Source: Pollenia angustigena (taxonomy: Eukaryota; Arthropoda; Insecta; Diptera; Polleniidae). From it: a stretch of 64,000 nt of DNA. Positions 1 to 11,249 of this stretch are shown piece after piece. Numbering within the stretch: position 1 is the first letter of the stretch; each line of letters starts with the position of its first letter. The position numbers and the translations under genes are program-made. The stretch is from positions 216,608,208-216,672,207 of the forward strand of contig OV884058.1 in assembly GCA_930367215.1 (NCBI GenBank), given 5' to 3'. The notes under the pieces were generated by a model. That model saw only the letters and a list, made by a program, of their open reading frames with translations. It made no database searches and was not told where the DNA came from.

Positions 1-203
1 ATAACCTCCAAAATTGCGACCTGTACTTTGCGCACAAGGTAACATGGACAGCCAGCCAGCCAGCCGGACCGACATCGCTAGTTCGACTCAGAAAATGATT
101 TTGTGTCGATCGGTATACTTTAAGGTGGGTCTAGGACCAATATAATAACACACATCAGCACAAATGCATAATACCTTCTCCACTATTGTGGTGTGGGTAT
201 AAT
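1..203 (-). mobile_element. INE-1/DINE-1-like element, family A, 5' part (cut by window start)
   Basis: On the minus strand this matches the 5' part of family A seen complete at 8434 and 24797. It contains the CCAGCCAGCC short tandem run, GATCGGTATACTTTAAGG, the GCACAAATGCATAAT block and the terminal ATTGTGGTGTGGGTAT. Like Drosophila INE-1/DINE-1, the family has a subterminal palindrome at the 5' end, a microsatellite core near a GTCCGTCCG block and a 3' hairpin. The 3' part lies before position 1. Confidence 0.75.
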
Positions 204-247
204 TATATTCCACCTTAGTTAACCGAGAAACAGTAGACTTAGCAGTG

Positions 248-334
248 AAACAGAGTCTCCGGCGTGAATTGAACTCGCAACTCTCAAACTGACAGACTAG
301 CTCACTATCAACTCGCCTACCGAGGTACCCAGTT
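248..334 (-). repeat. tRNA-derived SINE head, family D, copy 1
   Basis: The reverse complement reads as a tRNA-like unit. It has an A-box-like GGTAGGCGAGTTGATAGTG followed by GAGCTAGTCTGTC, then a B-box-like GAGTTCAATTC, then GCCGGAGACTCTG. The same order occurs in copies at 30361, 45887 and 57135. It is degenerate and lacks a clear poly-A tail, so it is a SINE relic and not a tRNA gene. Confidence 0.6.
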
Positions 335-574
335 AATAATGAAAATTCTCAAGATTTTATTAAAAACAACGGTTAATTTACAAAAACGAAAACGCCTAAG
401 CAAAAAAATTTTCCAATTAGAAAAACATTAAAAACTTTTTATAAATACATATATGTATGAATAAAATATAAAATATCATATAAATTGTAAAAAAACACAA
501 AATAATTTTTTGTTTTGCCGGATCCATGTTTGCCCATGGATCCAAGATATTGTACACCCTCGAAAAGTTGTCCC

Positions 575-638
575 TGAAAACTGTTGTGTAGGGTTTCAAA
601 GGGTCAAATTTGACCGACAATACTTTCTTAGTTGTTTT
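575..638 (+). mobile_element. INE-1-like 3' end, decayed
   Basis: This matches the family A 3' terminus with substitutions: GTTGTGTAGGGTTTCAAAGG, then a GTCAAATTTGAC hairpin, then CGACAATACTTTCTTAGTTG. Intact copies have a GTCGGGCTTGACCGAC hairpin followed by TATACTTTCTTACTTG. Confidence 0.6.
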
Positions 639-639
639 G

Positions 640-1239
640 ATTATAACATTTTTTTTCCAAACCGTGCGTATGAGTAATATTTAATTGATACGTGAAATAA
701 ATAATAGTCATACGCTACGTATTTATTTTATTATTTCATAACTAAAATTATTGTTACTCATACGCAATGCGTGAGAAAATATCGATAGATTGTTGACAAT
801 TCTTAAGGTGGTTTTACAACTGACTTGTCAGGCGTAGAAGACATATCATCGTTCATAAGTTATAATGTTCTATATGTACGGTGACCATATTTTTGAAACC
901 AAAATACAGAACAGGGATAAGATTTCATAATAACAATTAAAAATTACAAACAACCTTAAATGCACATTCAAGACCAATTTATTATAGATATTTTTTTAAC
1001 AAATACAAATCAAAACTTAAAAAAAAACATAAGAATATAATCACACGCTGATGCAAAAAAAGAAAATAGAGCTTGACTGTTTCCGGGATCATTGCATATA
1101 TAAGTATATTTGTAAGAACTATAAAATTAAGATTAATTTGTACTCAGTACATATCATCAATGACAAAAATGTTTTGATTCTTAAGTAAAATGGGTTAATA
1201 GAGAAATTTTAGGCGTTAATATGTATATGTACAAAGCAA
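640..1239. other. No gene seen
   Basis: AT-rich sequence. The only structure I see is a loose palindrome around 665-775, where GTGCGTATGAGTAATATTTA is echoed in reverse by ATTGTTACTCATACGCAATG, suggesting a small foldback MITE. Confidence 0.4.
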
Positions 1240-2090
1240 TTAAATTTGGTATTTTTCTGCTGAATAGATTTGTTTTAGTAAGCCTTCATTACTTTTTAAA
1301 TATTCTTTAAGCTCTAAACAATTTAAATCATAATTATATTTAGTAATTAAAATGGATTTGAGGGTATTTACCTTCAATTGAGCTTTTTCACTAGTCCATA
1401 TGTTATTTAAAATAGAAAACACTCTTTCTGTTGGAGCATTAGAACCAGGTCAACATAAACTGAATTCGACAACTTTCAAAATATTTTGGAAACTTATACC
1501 TCCTTCTTTGAAATGTTTAAAAACTTCTACCCAGCGCTCTTCAGCAGATTTTTTGTTTTCGTTCCATTGCTTTAATTTTTCTGAAGTGGTATATCTTTTA
1601 ACAAGAGCCATCTCATCAAATAATTCGGTATTATTTATGTTTAATTCGTTTCTCTTATCCATAATAAAAACAAAACTGGATTCAACATCCTCCCATGCAG
1701 GAGTTTCACGTAAAAGAACCCATTTCAGTATTTCAACTTCTTGATAAGCAGTGTCCCATTGATTTAAGTACTCAATGCAATTTGCATAAAATTGGCTTGC
1801 GGTACTTTTAAACTCATTAATATCGAGAACTTTTTTCTGACAGCTCAATTATGATTTTTTTAACTGCAATAGGGAAACATTTTTCCTCTTTGCGTTGTGA
1901 AATTTTAAACTTCAGCTCATGAATAATGAGCGAAACCTCAGTCATACATATTTTTTGGGACTCTATCTGCGTTATGTAGTCATGAAACAAAGTAGCTTGA
2001 CAATGAACGAAGAAAAGCCATGCTTCTGAAACAGGATCTTCAAAAAAACTTTTTAATATAGTTTTTTCCTCTATGTGTACATTTGTCCTT
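1240..2090 (-). pseudogene. hAT-superfamily transposase relic (C-terminal half)
   Basis: Read on the minus strand, about 280 codons of hAT-like transposase can be followed from ~2090 down to 1240. The diagnostic part is the C-terminal dimerisation region, with the PGSNAPTERVFS block followed by a spaced T..A.L.....L region at about 1330-1450. Two lesions interrupt it. An in-frame TGA at about 1447-1449 lies directly before PGSNAPTERVFS. A one-base frameshift lies in the A-run near 1828-1834, where LSEK continues as VLDINEF in another frame. No N-terminal BED finger is visible. hAT transposases cut and paste DNA with 8-bp target duplications; this copy cannot encode one. The link to the short hAT-type elements further along is unproven. 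Confidence 0.75.
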
Positions 2091-2329
2091 CAAGTTGTGC
2101 TGAAAAAGGTCAACAGAAAAGAGAAAGACAAAGTGAAAAAACAAAAAATGTACTTGGACTTCAAGAAAAATTCTTGACGAAAGTACGAAAAAACAGAAGT
2201 AAAGGAAAAAAAAGCATGTAAAGTCAATTAAAATGGATAATCATTCAGGAAAGCAAATTTCGATCTACCAAATGTTAAAATACAATTTGGTTTAATCAAT
2301 CCTTAATTCTTGTTTGACTAGTGACGTCA

Positions 2330-2622
2330 GCAGTCGTCGATGGCTGCGAGTGTAAGACGGCAAATCCATCTGAGGAGATCGAGTGGTTGCGATCGAAACA
2401 TGTCATGGTAACCTGCCGGCCAGGGTTCAAGCCCGAGCCACGTCAAGAATGAAAGATTATCAATAACAATTTTGATTAATTTTCATGTTGTAAAATTCCT
2501 TTCTTCACAAAAATAATTTAATAAAAATTAAATTTCATGAACTTAAGCCTAATTAAAAATATTAAAAATTTGGATTAAAAACCATAAATAGTTCAACAAA
2601 ATAACCACAATACTAATTATTT
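2330..2622 (+). repeat. tRNA-derived SINE, family C, copy 1
   Basis: Related copies occur at 49980-50226 (minus) and 60715-60975 (plus). The head holds GAGATCGAGTGGTTGCGA (A-box-like) and GGGTTCAAGCCC (B-box match) with normal spacing between them. The body shares GTCAAGAATGAAA and an AT-rich 3' part (GAACTTAAGCCTAATTAAA, then ACCATAAATAGTTCAA). No poly-A tail is seen. Confidence 0.65.
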
Positions 2623-2624
2623 TT

Positions 2625-3143
2625 ATAAAAACTAAAATTTTAGAGCTGAAATATGACCTATTCATACGTTTAAGATATCAAAATATCGGAAATCTTTAGA
2701 AGAACATATTTGCTGAAAAACTCGGAAAATCGGTAAAAAAAAAAAAGTAATTTCAAAAATATATATTTTTTTTTTAAAGGCCTATTTTCGGGAACCATAG
2801 AAATTCCCAACTCCAAGTTTTATCACCAAAGTAAATTGTTATTATATTTTTTAAGATTTCGGTATAAAAATGTGTCAAATCGATTACAAAATGGTCGAGT
2901 AATGGCCAAATACTGAAATTCGATCAAAACTAAACTTACAATATATATTAATTAAACTTTTAATATAAGTATTAAATACCAAGCAAACATGTGCAAATAA
3001 TTAAATAAAACTAAACGATATATATAATATAAATATACATGTATATATACATATATTTAGATAAATATATAAACTTCTGTTCTTTCCAAACCATGGTGGA
3101 GGGGATATAAGATTCGGCATAGCCGAATATAGCACTCTTACTT
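2625..3143 (+). mobile_element. INE-1-like element, family B, 5'-truncated
   Basis: The body resembles 53490-54000, sharing ATATCAAAATATCGGAAAT and the AAAAACTCGGAAAA block. The 3' end is complete: GGGGATATAAGATTCGGC, a perfect ATTCGGC-ATA-GCCGAAT hairpin, then ATAGCACTCTTACTTG. The hairpin plus CTTACTTG ending is the family's 3' signature. The next element starts at once. Confidence 0.75.
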
Positions 3144-3820
3144 GTTATACCCACACCACAATAGTGGAGAGGGTATTATGCATTTGTGCTGATGTATGTA
3201 ACGCCTTAAAATATTGGTCCTAGACCCACTTTAAAGTATACCGATCGACTCAGAATCACTTTCTGAGTCGAACTAACGATGTCCGTCCGGCTGGCTGGCT
3301 GGCTGGATGTCCATGTAACCTTGTGCGCAATGTACAGGTCGTAATTTTGGAGATAATTTGAAAAAATTTGGGACATGGGTTCTTATTGACTCAAGGACCA
3401 AGCCTATTGAAAATGGGCCAAATCGTAGGACCACGAGGGAAGATAGGGGGAAATTTCTTCCTCTCAGAAACTATCAAACCGATTTTAATAAAATTTAAAA
3501 CCAACATAGAACCATATCTTCATGGACACAAAAGGGATGTATTTCAATTTCTGACTCTCAAACCGATTTTAATGAAATTCAAGACATAGATAGATCCATA
3601 TCTATATAGACACATAAGCTGTACAGTTTTTCAAAAATAGGACCACAAGGAGAGGTAAAGGGCAATTTCTGCCCCTCACAAACTTTTAACCCGATTTAAT
3701 TAAGTTTTATAAACATAGATAAATCCATATTTATATGGACATATAAGCATGATGTGTTTTTTAATACTGTGGTGTAGGGTATCATATGGTCGGGCTTGAC
3801 CGACTATGTTTTCTTTCTTG
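3144..3820 (+). mobile_element. INE-1-like element, family A, nearly complete
   Basis: Starts TTATACCCACACCACAATAG, carries the GGCTGGCTGGCTGGC run at ~3289-3305 and the repeated ACATAGATA blocks, and ends with GTCGGGCTTGACCGAC plus TATGTTTTCTTTCTTG. It abuts the family B element head to tail with no spacer. The short open frame inside (3368-3589) recurs in other copies only as repeat sequence and has no recognisable product. Confidence 0.8.
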
Positions 3821-4786
3821 TTTTTCATTAGTTTTAATTGTATTAACAACTGACATTTCGTCAGCTCATTATTGGTTGTACCTAGTAGGTACTACCTACC
3901 GACCATTTAAAAAAAAATTAGTTGGATATGAGGAATATATTTTTTTAATACCCCCTTTCTAAATCCAAAACCTGTTTCGCGAAAATTTTTATGGTTTCTG
4001 AGACACCCAGTAAAAACTTCGCCTACTTTTTCAAAATGAATAGCTTCTTTCACTCATTATTTAGTAGCCGTCTTCGCTTCTATTTGCGTTACATGGCAGA
4101 TATTACATAACTACTTCTTAAACGTATTACATAAGTCATTATAATAAGGAATAAAATAATCACTTACAACGTAATGGTTTACATAAGTGATTCCAATAAA
4201 AAACGAAATATTTTTTTAATGAAAATATATTTTTGACAAATTTACAAAACGTTTTTTATTAATTTTCTGTTTTTTACATTAATATAACCATCAAATACAT
4301 AACGCACTTGTTCAACAATAGTGTATTATCTCTTATTTTTTATTTTTCCACTTTTTTGAAAAAATCAGCATTTAATTAATATTCATATCTAACCGCTGTA
4401 AAAATATCGTGCTATTTTGTCTTCTTTTTTATATGCCATTATTATTTTTTTTTTTTGTTTTTTTATTCTACTTAAAATTTTTAAATTGTGATAGAATACA
4501 GTATTGTTGAATAAGCGCGGTATACAAACAAGTATGAAATAGTTGTCGTCGGCTTATACCTACAATTTTATACCCATTAGCACAATAGCAATAACGATTT
4601 CTGTGATAATATCTTGGGATCCGTGCACCAAAACACACATTTGTGTAAAATTTTAACCGATTATCTATATAATTCAAGCAGACGGACATATTTAAATCGG
4701 CTCTTGAGTTCTGTATTATAGCGTGTTCTGAAACTGTAGTTCCCTTGAGCTTATTTTGCGATTTGAATTCACTAAATTTCTTGCGA

Positions 4787-4906
4787 TTGCGATTTACGGA
4801 ACAAAGTTGTAATATACCTAAGACAAAAACGCTTTAAAAGGAACAATTGCGATTTACGGAACAAAGTTGTAATATACCTAAGACAAAAACGCTTTAAAAG
4901 GAACAA
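4787..4906 (+). repeat. Exact 60-bp tandem duplication
   Basis: The unit beginning TTGCGATTTACGGAACAAAG and ending AAAAGGAACAA occurs twice back to back (4787-4846 and 4847-4906) with no difference. Identity between the units suggests a recent event or an assembly artefact. Confidence 0.9.
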
Positions 4907-5489
4907 TATACTTCAGACTTTTGGCGTAAAACTACCTAAAAGGGAAATTCATTGTTTATTTAAAAAAAGTATATATGTATGTACATATGTTTATTAAAAA
5001 TATTGTTTGTTACCTATGTTAAAAATTTCTGTTGCACTAAGAATAAATTCAGCTACGACACCTTTACATTTTGTTATTGTTATTGATGCTCTCGTTTAAT
5101 TTGTTATACGTAGCTATAGATTTATGTATGTACATATATTTAAAAGAAATTTTTAATTATTTATTTTTATTCACGATTGAAAATTTATACACGTTTTGCT
5201 TCTTCTTCTGTATGAAAGTAAACAAAAGCAGCTGATCAACAGTGATGCCATCAATTGTTTTATAAAAGCACCAATATTCAATGTTATAGAAAATTCAAAT
5301 TAAAGAAAGTTATTTTTCCCATGTTATCCTCTTGATAATTTTGTTGGATCTCTTTTAGTTTTGGATCAATTCGGAGAGAGGCCAGCTCCCGGTCAAAAAG
5401 TCAGCTTTTTATCTACAGAAGTTTAGGATGTGCGATGATGAATCAGTCAATAAAGTTACAATTTAATATATATTGAGATGGATAAAAAT

Positions 5490-6110
5490 GTTCTGAAAAA
5501 GTAACAAAGTTATGAACTATTTCCACACCTTAAACGTTCGAATTTCAAAAAAGTACCAAATATGCATTTGTATTTTTTATTTTTTAATGAACAACAATAA
5601 GTGTTAATTAAAAAAAGTACCTTTTTACTTTAAAAAAGTACCAGTTAGAGAACAAAAAAGTACAAAAAAATCCCTCTTACAGATTGTCATGCACTCATGA
5701 ATTTGCATGTTGATTTTTATGTTTTAAGGTCCAATATTAAGGATAATTAACATAGCGTCTTCACCTGACAATTTTTTGTCATACCAAACGTCAAACTTCA
5801 TATTAAAAAAACGCTGACAAAAATTTTCGAGTTTTTTTTATATAGACTTTGACGTTTGGTATGACAAAAAACTGTCAGGTGAAGACGCTATGTAAAAAAT
5901 ATCTGTTGTGCATAGAACCAAAATGCTGAAGAAAGATATTAAATTTCCCGTATTTCCCCTTTTTGGCACTACTTTTTGCCCATTAATTTCAGTATTGTAG
6001 TGGGAGCCCATATTAGTACGAATATGTTAATGAATGGAGAAAAATGTTTTGTAAAAACACTACCAAAAGGAGATCCGATTTTTACCCATTAAACGTTAAT
6101 ATAATAAAAA
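5490..6110 (-). mobile_element. Helitron-like family G fragment
   Basis: On the minus strand it matches the bodies at 12915-13598, 21117-21816 and 39790-40870. Shared blocks include TTTTCTCCATTCATTGACAT, the poly-T GGTACTTTTT motifs and the AAATTTCTTTC block. Its CTAG-type 3' end is not visible here. Confidence 0.5.
5751..5892. mobile_element. 142-bp foldback MITE
   Basis: Nearly perfect inverted arms of about 45 nt start CATAGCGTCTTCACCTGACA and end with the inverse; I see one mismatch in the first 45 positions. The spacer is about 50 nt. It sits inside the family G fragment. Confidence 0.85.
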
Positions 6111-6154
6111 CTTTAAACTTATGTGACTTTAATATTTATATTTTATATATTTAC

Positions 6155-6430
6155 TAGCTGACCCGACAGACGTCCTTTTCAAATTAGGAAAAATGTTTGC
6201 GTTCGATTTTTAAAATCCGTTAAAAAGATACGAACATTTGAAAGAAATATTAGTCAAATCGATGGAGCCGTTTTCTGATTTTAGGTAATTCGGAAAAAGT
6301 GTGCGGGGCAAAATTTTTTTTTCGTATAAATCTTAGTTGGACCATGGCGATCATTTTAAAGAAAAAATCGTCCAAATTATATAGATGTCATTGGTGGTGC
6401 AATATGAAAATTGGATTTTACCACGCCGCT
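6155..6430 (-). mobile_element. Helitron-like family H fragment
   Basis: Begins CTAGCTGACCCGACAGACGT, a widespread insect repeat terminus that reads as a CTAG-ended 3' end on the minus strand. It shares GATGGAGCCGTTTTCTGATT and GGACCATGGCGATCATTTTA with 12477-12670. No coding capacity is seen. Confidence 0.6.
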
Positions 6431-6809
6431 CCGCCTGCAGAGCGAAAATCAAAAATTTAAACCACCCTTTATGTATTTTTAACACAAATTTGTTAAATTT
6501 TATATATATTTCTTAATACTTTTGATTTTAATCAAGTTGTTTAAGTGAACTTTTTAATGAAGTGTTGTTACCACTGCTTTGAATATATTTTTGAATTATT
6601 AACAAAAGTCATTCGTGTTAAGTAGGCTATGCAGTTCTACATCAAAAGTGAAGCGACCGATTGAAAAAAAATTTAAATTATAAAACTTAAAAAATATAAT
6701 AAAAACCATTGTGAGTATCATATTTTATTTTGACAATATTATTTCAAAAACATTAAAACTTGCTTATAAAAATGGCTTTGTTTTAATTCCAGAAATTTAA
6801 TTTAAAAAA

Positions 6810-7661
6810 ATGGCAAAAAAGTCAAAATATGCAATGGAGGAGCTGAAAGATCTAAAAAATATTTTAGAAACCATACAATTGGATATTAAAGATATAAAAG
6901 GTTTGAATTTTTCCAAACATTTCTATGTACTTTATAAATATTTTTTTCATTTCTAGATAAACTTATTAAAAGCCAAAATGAAGTTGCGGAAAACAAAAAT
7001 ATTACTTTAGGTATTTGTTACATATTGTTATTAATAAAATTGTGTGCTCATTATGGCTCAATTCCATTTTTCTAGATTTAATAGAAAAGCAGAACAAAAA
7101 TATATGCCAAGTACTGTCAGATCATAATGTGTCCTTAACATCTATCATAAATTCATATTGGAAAACACCAAAGTTTGTAAAAAATTTTCCGGTAAAAACC
7201 GACGAAAGTTTGCTGCAGTGGGACAATGACATAAATGAAGAAAATATGACAGAAATGGTTATTATTTAAATACAATAAAACTTTGAAAATAACATATAAT
7301 TTAAAACATTTTATATGATATCACATTTCAGGTTAAAACAGTTACTACAATCATGGCAGAGAAGGGTGTAATTAAAGGATTGCCGTACGTGATCGCTCCT
7401 AAAGTGTTGCTTAATTATAACTTAAACGGAACTCGTAACAAAAAAAGGTTGAACAACTTTGAAAAAGTTATGGAAGTTTTGTTTTGTAAGTATTATATGG
7501 CATTTTTTGATATACCTATCTTTTTATTTTCTATAATATCAAAATACTATTTTATTATTCTAGTGTCTTATACGTCATCATCTGTAAATGAAACTGGACG
7601 AGAGTCCTTTGAAAAAATTATGAGGCTAGCCATAAAAAACCCTCAAGAACAGGCACTTTAA
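6810..7661 (+). CDS. Five-exon gene, 192-residue coiled-coil protein resembling DUF4806
   Basis: Exons by GT-AG reading: 6810-6900, 6957-7010, 7076-7257, 7332-7485 and 7564-7661. They join in frame to 579 nt with one terminal stop. The start is the first ATG after an A-rich leader; a further acceptor-like TTTTAATTCCAG at 6781 suggests a 5' UTR intron. Residues 1-70 are rich in K, E, N and L and predict a coiled coil. Residues ~85-175 follow the DUF4806 pattern I recall: F-P-V-K-T near the start, an acidic N-D-I-N-E-E stretch, hydrophobic helices, then N-Y-N-L-N-G and K-K-R-L-N-N-F, and a C-terminal helix. The biochemical role of DUF4806 is not known to me. The third donor (GTTATT) is weak; the others are good. 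AATAAATAAATTTATAA follows the stop. The intact frame and clean introns argue for a live gene; its position inside an inverted-end element argues for a mobile-element link. Confidence 0.6.
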
Positions 7662-8433
7662 GGATGTTTGTTTAAAACAAAAAAAAAAGAGATGGAGAAT
7701 GCTAATAAATAAATTTATAAAATATTGTTTTTTTTTATTTTGTTTTTTAAAGACAACAAGGTGTGAATTTTTAATAAGTTTTGCTTTATCGATAAATGTT
7801 TGGATTTAATTCTTATAATTTTTTTTCTTTTTAAACTTTAAAATTTTAAGTTTATTTTTAATAAAGACTGTAAAATGTAATAAAATATGTGTATTTGTTT
7901 GGCTTTTTGGTAAGTATTTTGCTTCTAATAGGCGCTTTGGTAACTAGTTACCCTTTAAATGCTTTGCAGTTAAGTTGTAACTAGTGACATTTTAGCTTAT
8001 TAGCAGGTAATGTGTAACCCCTTATTTTTAAAAATTGTATAACTACTTTCTTTTCGGATGTATGTAGTTAAAAAAATAACAAATTACTTTTCAAGTTCCT
8101 TTTAGTTAAATGTGAATGCCTTCTTTTTGGGACATCCCTTGTAAAATTCATTGGATCTTTCAGTAGAATTGTAATTAGTCTTTTTACTTTTTTCTGATTA
8201 CTCAACACATTATTTTGTAGGCGAAGTTTTTACTGGGGCATTAAGCATTAATTATGCACCATATCAACTACTTTAAGTTTTTTTGGTTTTGTTTTGCTCT
8301 ACACGCCACTATTTGCACCAAATTCTTCTTACGAAAACGTACAACTAATTTCACTCTTGCTTTGCTTCATTGCCGTTAAAAAAAAAAGTAGCTTAAGCAA
8401 AAGCTGACTGCTGATTTTTTTGTAGACTTGTGT

Positions 8434-9111
8434 TTATACCCACACCACAATAGTGGAGAGGGTATTATGCATTTGTGCTGATGTGTGTAACGCCTTAAAA
8501 TAGTGGCCCTAGACTCACCTTAAAGTATACCGATCTACTCAGAATCACTTTCTGAGTCGAACTAACGATGTCCGTCCGGCTGGCTGGCTGTCCATGTAAC
8601 CTTGTGCGCAAAGTACAGGTCGCAATTTAAGAGATAATTTGATAAAGTTTGGGTCATAGGTTCTTATTGGCACAAGGACCAAGCATATTGAAAATGGGCA
8701 GAATCGTAGGACCACGAGGGAAGATAAGGGGAAATTTCTTCCTCTCAAACCGATTTAAATGAAATTTAAAACATAGATAGAACCATATCTATATGGACAC
8801 AAAATGTATACATTTTTAAAAAAATCGGACCACGAGGGTAGAAAGGGGCGATTTCTGCCTCTCAAACCGATTAAATTTAATTTAATACATAGATAGATTC
8901 ATATCTATAGGGACACATTAGCTATACATTTTTTAAAAAATAGGACCACAAGGGGAGGCAGGGGGCAATTTCTGCCTCTCACAAACTTTCAAACAAATTT
9001 TAATGAAGTTTAAAAACATATTTACATGGACACATAAGCATGATGTGTTTTTAAATACTGTGGTGTAGGGTATCATGTGGTCGGGCTTAACCGACTACAC
9101 TTTCTTACTTG
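8434..9111 (+). mobile_element. INE-1-like element, family A, complete
   Basis: Starts TTATACCCACACCACAATAG with the inverse GGAGAGGGTAT nearby, has a GGCTGGCTGGCTG core, and ends with GTCGGGCTTAACCGAC then TACACTTTCTTACTTG. It is about 678 bp. Small frames inside are repeat sequence. Confidence 0.85.
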
Positions 9112-10015
9112 TTTTTTCTTGCAATTGTTTTTGTAGCAATTGTTTTTGTTATCTTCATTATAAAATACACAAACAAAGTGCGTGTTGTTTTGTAATTGTT
9201 GTATTTCTGCATAGACTTAATAATTGGACCATGAGCAGAAGCAAAATAAAATGCCAAAAAGAAAAAAATAGTTTTATAAAATAAAAAACACGTGTTAATA
9301 AATATGTAGTAAAAATTTTTAAATTTTATTTACAAAATAAAAATGGAACTGTTTTTGCAAAATAAAACCAAATAAAGAAAAAAATCATCAATGCTGACTT
9401 TTTTAATAGAATGTAATATAGAAACTTTTATTTTAGCAAGTTTCTCACCCTTTTTTTATAACTTTAATAACTCTATTTTTCCTTTCATTCAGTAACTGAG
9501 ACACATGGGTCTGCAATCACAACTGTTTCAATTGTTTTAATTTTAGCAAATTGCTCAACGCATATCAATAAGTATACGTATGCAGCAAAAAAAGCTACTT
9601 TTTAAAAATATTTTTAGAAAAGTGGCGTATGCGGCACAAAGAAATATTTGTTCAGTCTCCATAAAATACTATTTACCTCTTACTTTATTCATGAAAGTTG
9701 AAAATATAAAAAAAGTCTATCGTATATACATATTTTGGGTAATCGTCATGTAAACCTTCTTTGTCGTTTTTCTCCACTCCGACTTTTTGACATCTGCGCC
9801 AAGCCCATAATGAGCTGACGATTTATTAAAAGCTTTTTAGCTTAGATTTTTTTAAGAAATTGACAACCTTTGGCCCGAAGACTTTCAATATTTACATGGG
9901 TCAAAGGGTGCATTTTTTTAAAACATAATTAGCTGCAGTAGAGTTACAATAAAATTTCATTAAAAGCAAATGTTCGATACTTAAAAAAAATGCTTATGAA
10001 GTTTAAAGTTTAGAT
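9112..10015. other. No gene seen
   Basis: AT-rich, with scattered short repeats such as GCAATTGTTTTTGTAGCAAT. Frames here are short and lack coding bias. Confidence 0.4.
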
Positions 10016-10016
10016 T

Positions 10017-10566
10017 TTTATACGCACACCACAATTGTGGAGAGGGTATTATGCATTTGTGCTGATGTGTGTAACACCTTAAAATATTGGTCCTAGACCC
10101 ACATTAAAGTATATCGACTCAGAATCACTTTCTAAGTCGAACTAACGATGTCCGTCCGGCTGGCTGGCTGTCCATGTAACCCTTGTGCGCAAAGTACATG
10201 TCGCAATTTTGGAGATAATTTGGGTCGTAGGTTTTTATTGGTACAAGGACCAAGCCCATTGAAAATGGGCCGAATCATAGGACCACGAGGGAAGATAGGG
10301 GGAAATTTCTTCCTCTCAGAAACTATCAAACCGATTTTAATGAAGTTTAAAACATAGATAGATCCATATCTATATGGACACAAAAGGTATGCATTTTTTA
10401 AAAAATAGGACCACAAGGGGAGGTAGGGGCCAATTTCTGCCTCTCAAAGACTTTCAAACAAATTTTAATGAAGTTTAAAAACATAGATAAATCTATATTT
10501 ATATGGACACATAAGCATGATGTGTTTTTAAATACTGTGGTGTAGGGTATCATATGGTCGGGCTTG
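10017..10566 (+). mobile_element. INE-1-like element, family A, 3' hairpin lost
   Basis: Starts TTATACGCACACCACAATTG and follows the family A consensus to GGTATCATATGGTCGGGCTT, where it stops. The second hairpin arm and CTTACTTG are missing, so the copy was broken at 10566. Confidence 0.8.
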
Positions 10567-10914
10567 GAATAAGATTTTAGTAGAAAATAGTTTGATAATT
10601 ATTAATGATTAACAATGAAATAAAATAATTATGCTGGATTTTGCAAACTGTATTGCCTGTATTTTCATCTACAAGTTAAATTGAAGTTATATTAAATTCC
10701 TCGGGAAATGGTGGCTTATATTCACTTTGTCCTGAAGAACCATCACAACTCCATTTACAGTACAGAGTTAATCTTAGAAGAATTTTAATTTCCACGGACT
10801 CTATCATTACAATCCTGGATGTTATGTAATGAAGAAGATATTTTAAAGATTTTACTTTAGCGTACGTATTTGTAATATCTATTGATGCTGGGGGTGGATA
10901 GCAGCTTTGTTATA

Positions 10915-11246
10915 CCCTGCAAATAAAATTGGACCACCTGATCCATTTTGTTATGCATGGGCCATTTCATTGTTAAAAAGTGTTTGTAGTGAGACGACAT
11001 GTCTTCGTTTTTTAACACCGGGATTTCATTTTTAAGCCACTTAAAAACTAATACTCTTTAGTATACCATGGGGTTTTAAACTACTCCTTTGTAGTGCAAA
11101 GCTGTGTCATATGGTCCTGCCCTAGGACATCGTAATGTTAAATAGACCATGTTTTTCCATACGTTTGGGTTACTTTTGGGCTAGTCCTAGTCCCTTGTGG
11201 GCTAAACTTTACACGCGTGTTTGGACTGGTCCTATTATTTGCAGGG
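10915..11246. mobile_element. MITE, CCCTGCAAATAA ends, TA target
   Basis: The left end CCCTGCAAATAAAATTGGAC pairs with the right end GTCCTATTATTTGCAGGG, and TA lies directly outside both ends (10913-10914, 11247-11248). About 332 bp with no coding content. The ends resemble the CCCTGC element at 45633. Confidence 0.75.
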
Positions 11247-11249
11247 TAT

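Larger units (their letters stand above)
4010..8238 (+). mobile_element. 4.2-kb TIR-bounded element carrying a DUF4806-like gene
   Basis: The left end has CCCAGTAAAAACTTCGCCTA and the right end its exact inverse, TAGGCGAAGTTTTTACTGGG. The ends match, in the same left/right orientation, those of ~270-bp MITEs at 35887-36156 and (inverted) 38857-39125. The left ~70-100 bp and right ~200 bp match the two parts of those MITEs, as expected if they are internal-deletion derivatives. Inside are a 60-bp tandem duplication (4787), a Helitron-like family G fragment (5490-6110) holding a 142-bp foldback MITE, a family H fragment (6155-6430) and the intron-containing gene at 6810-7661. No transposase is readable. 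I see no target duplication at this copy, so the two ends could have become linked by chance. Confidence 0.55.
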
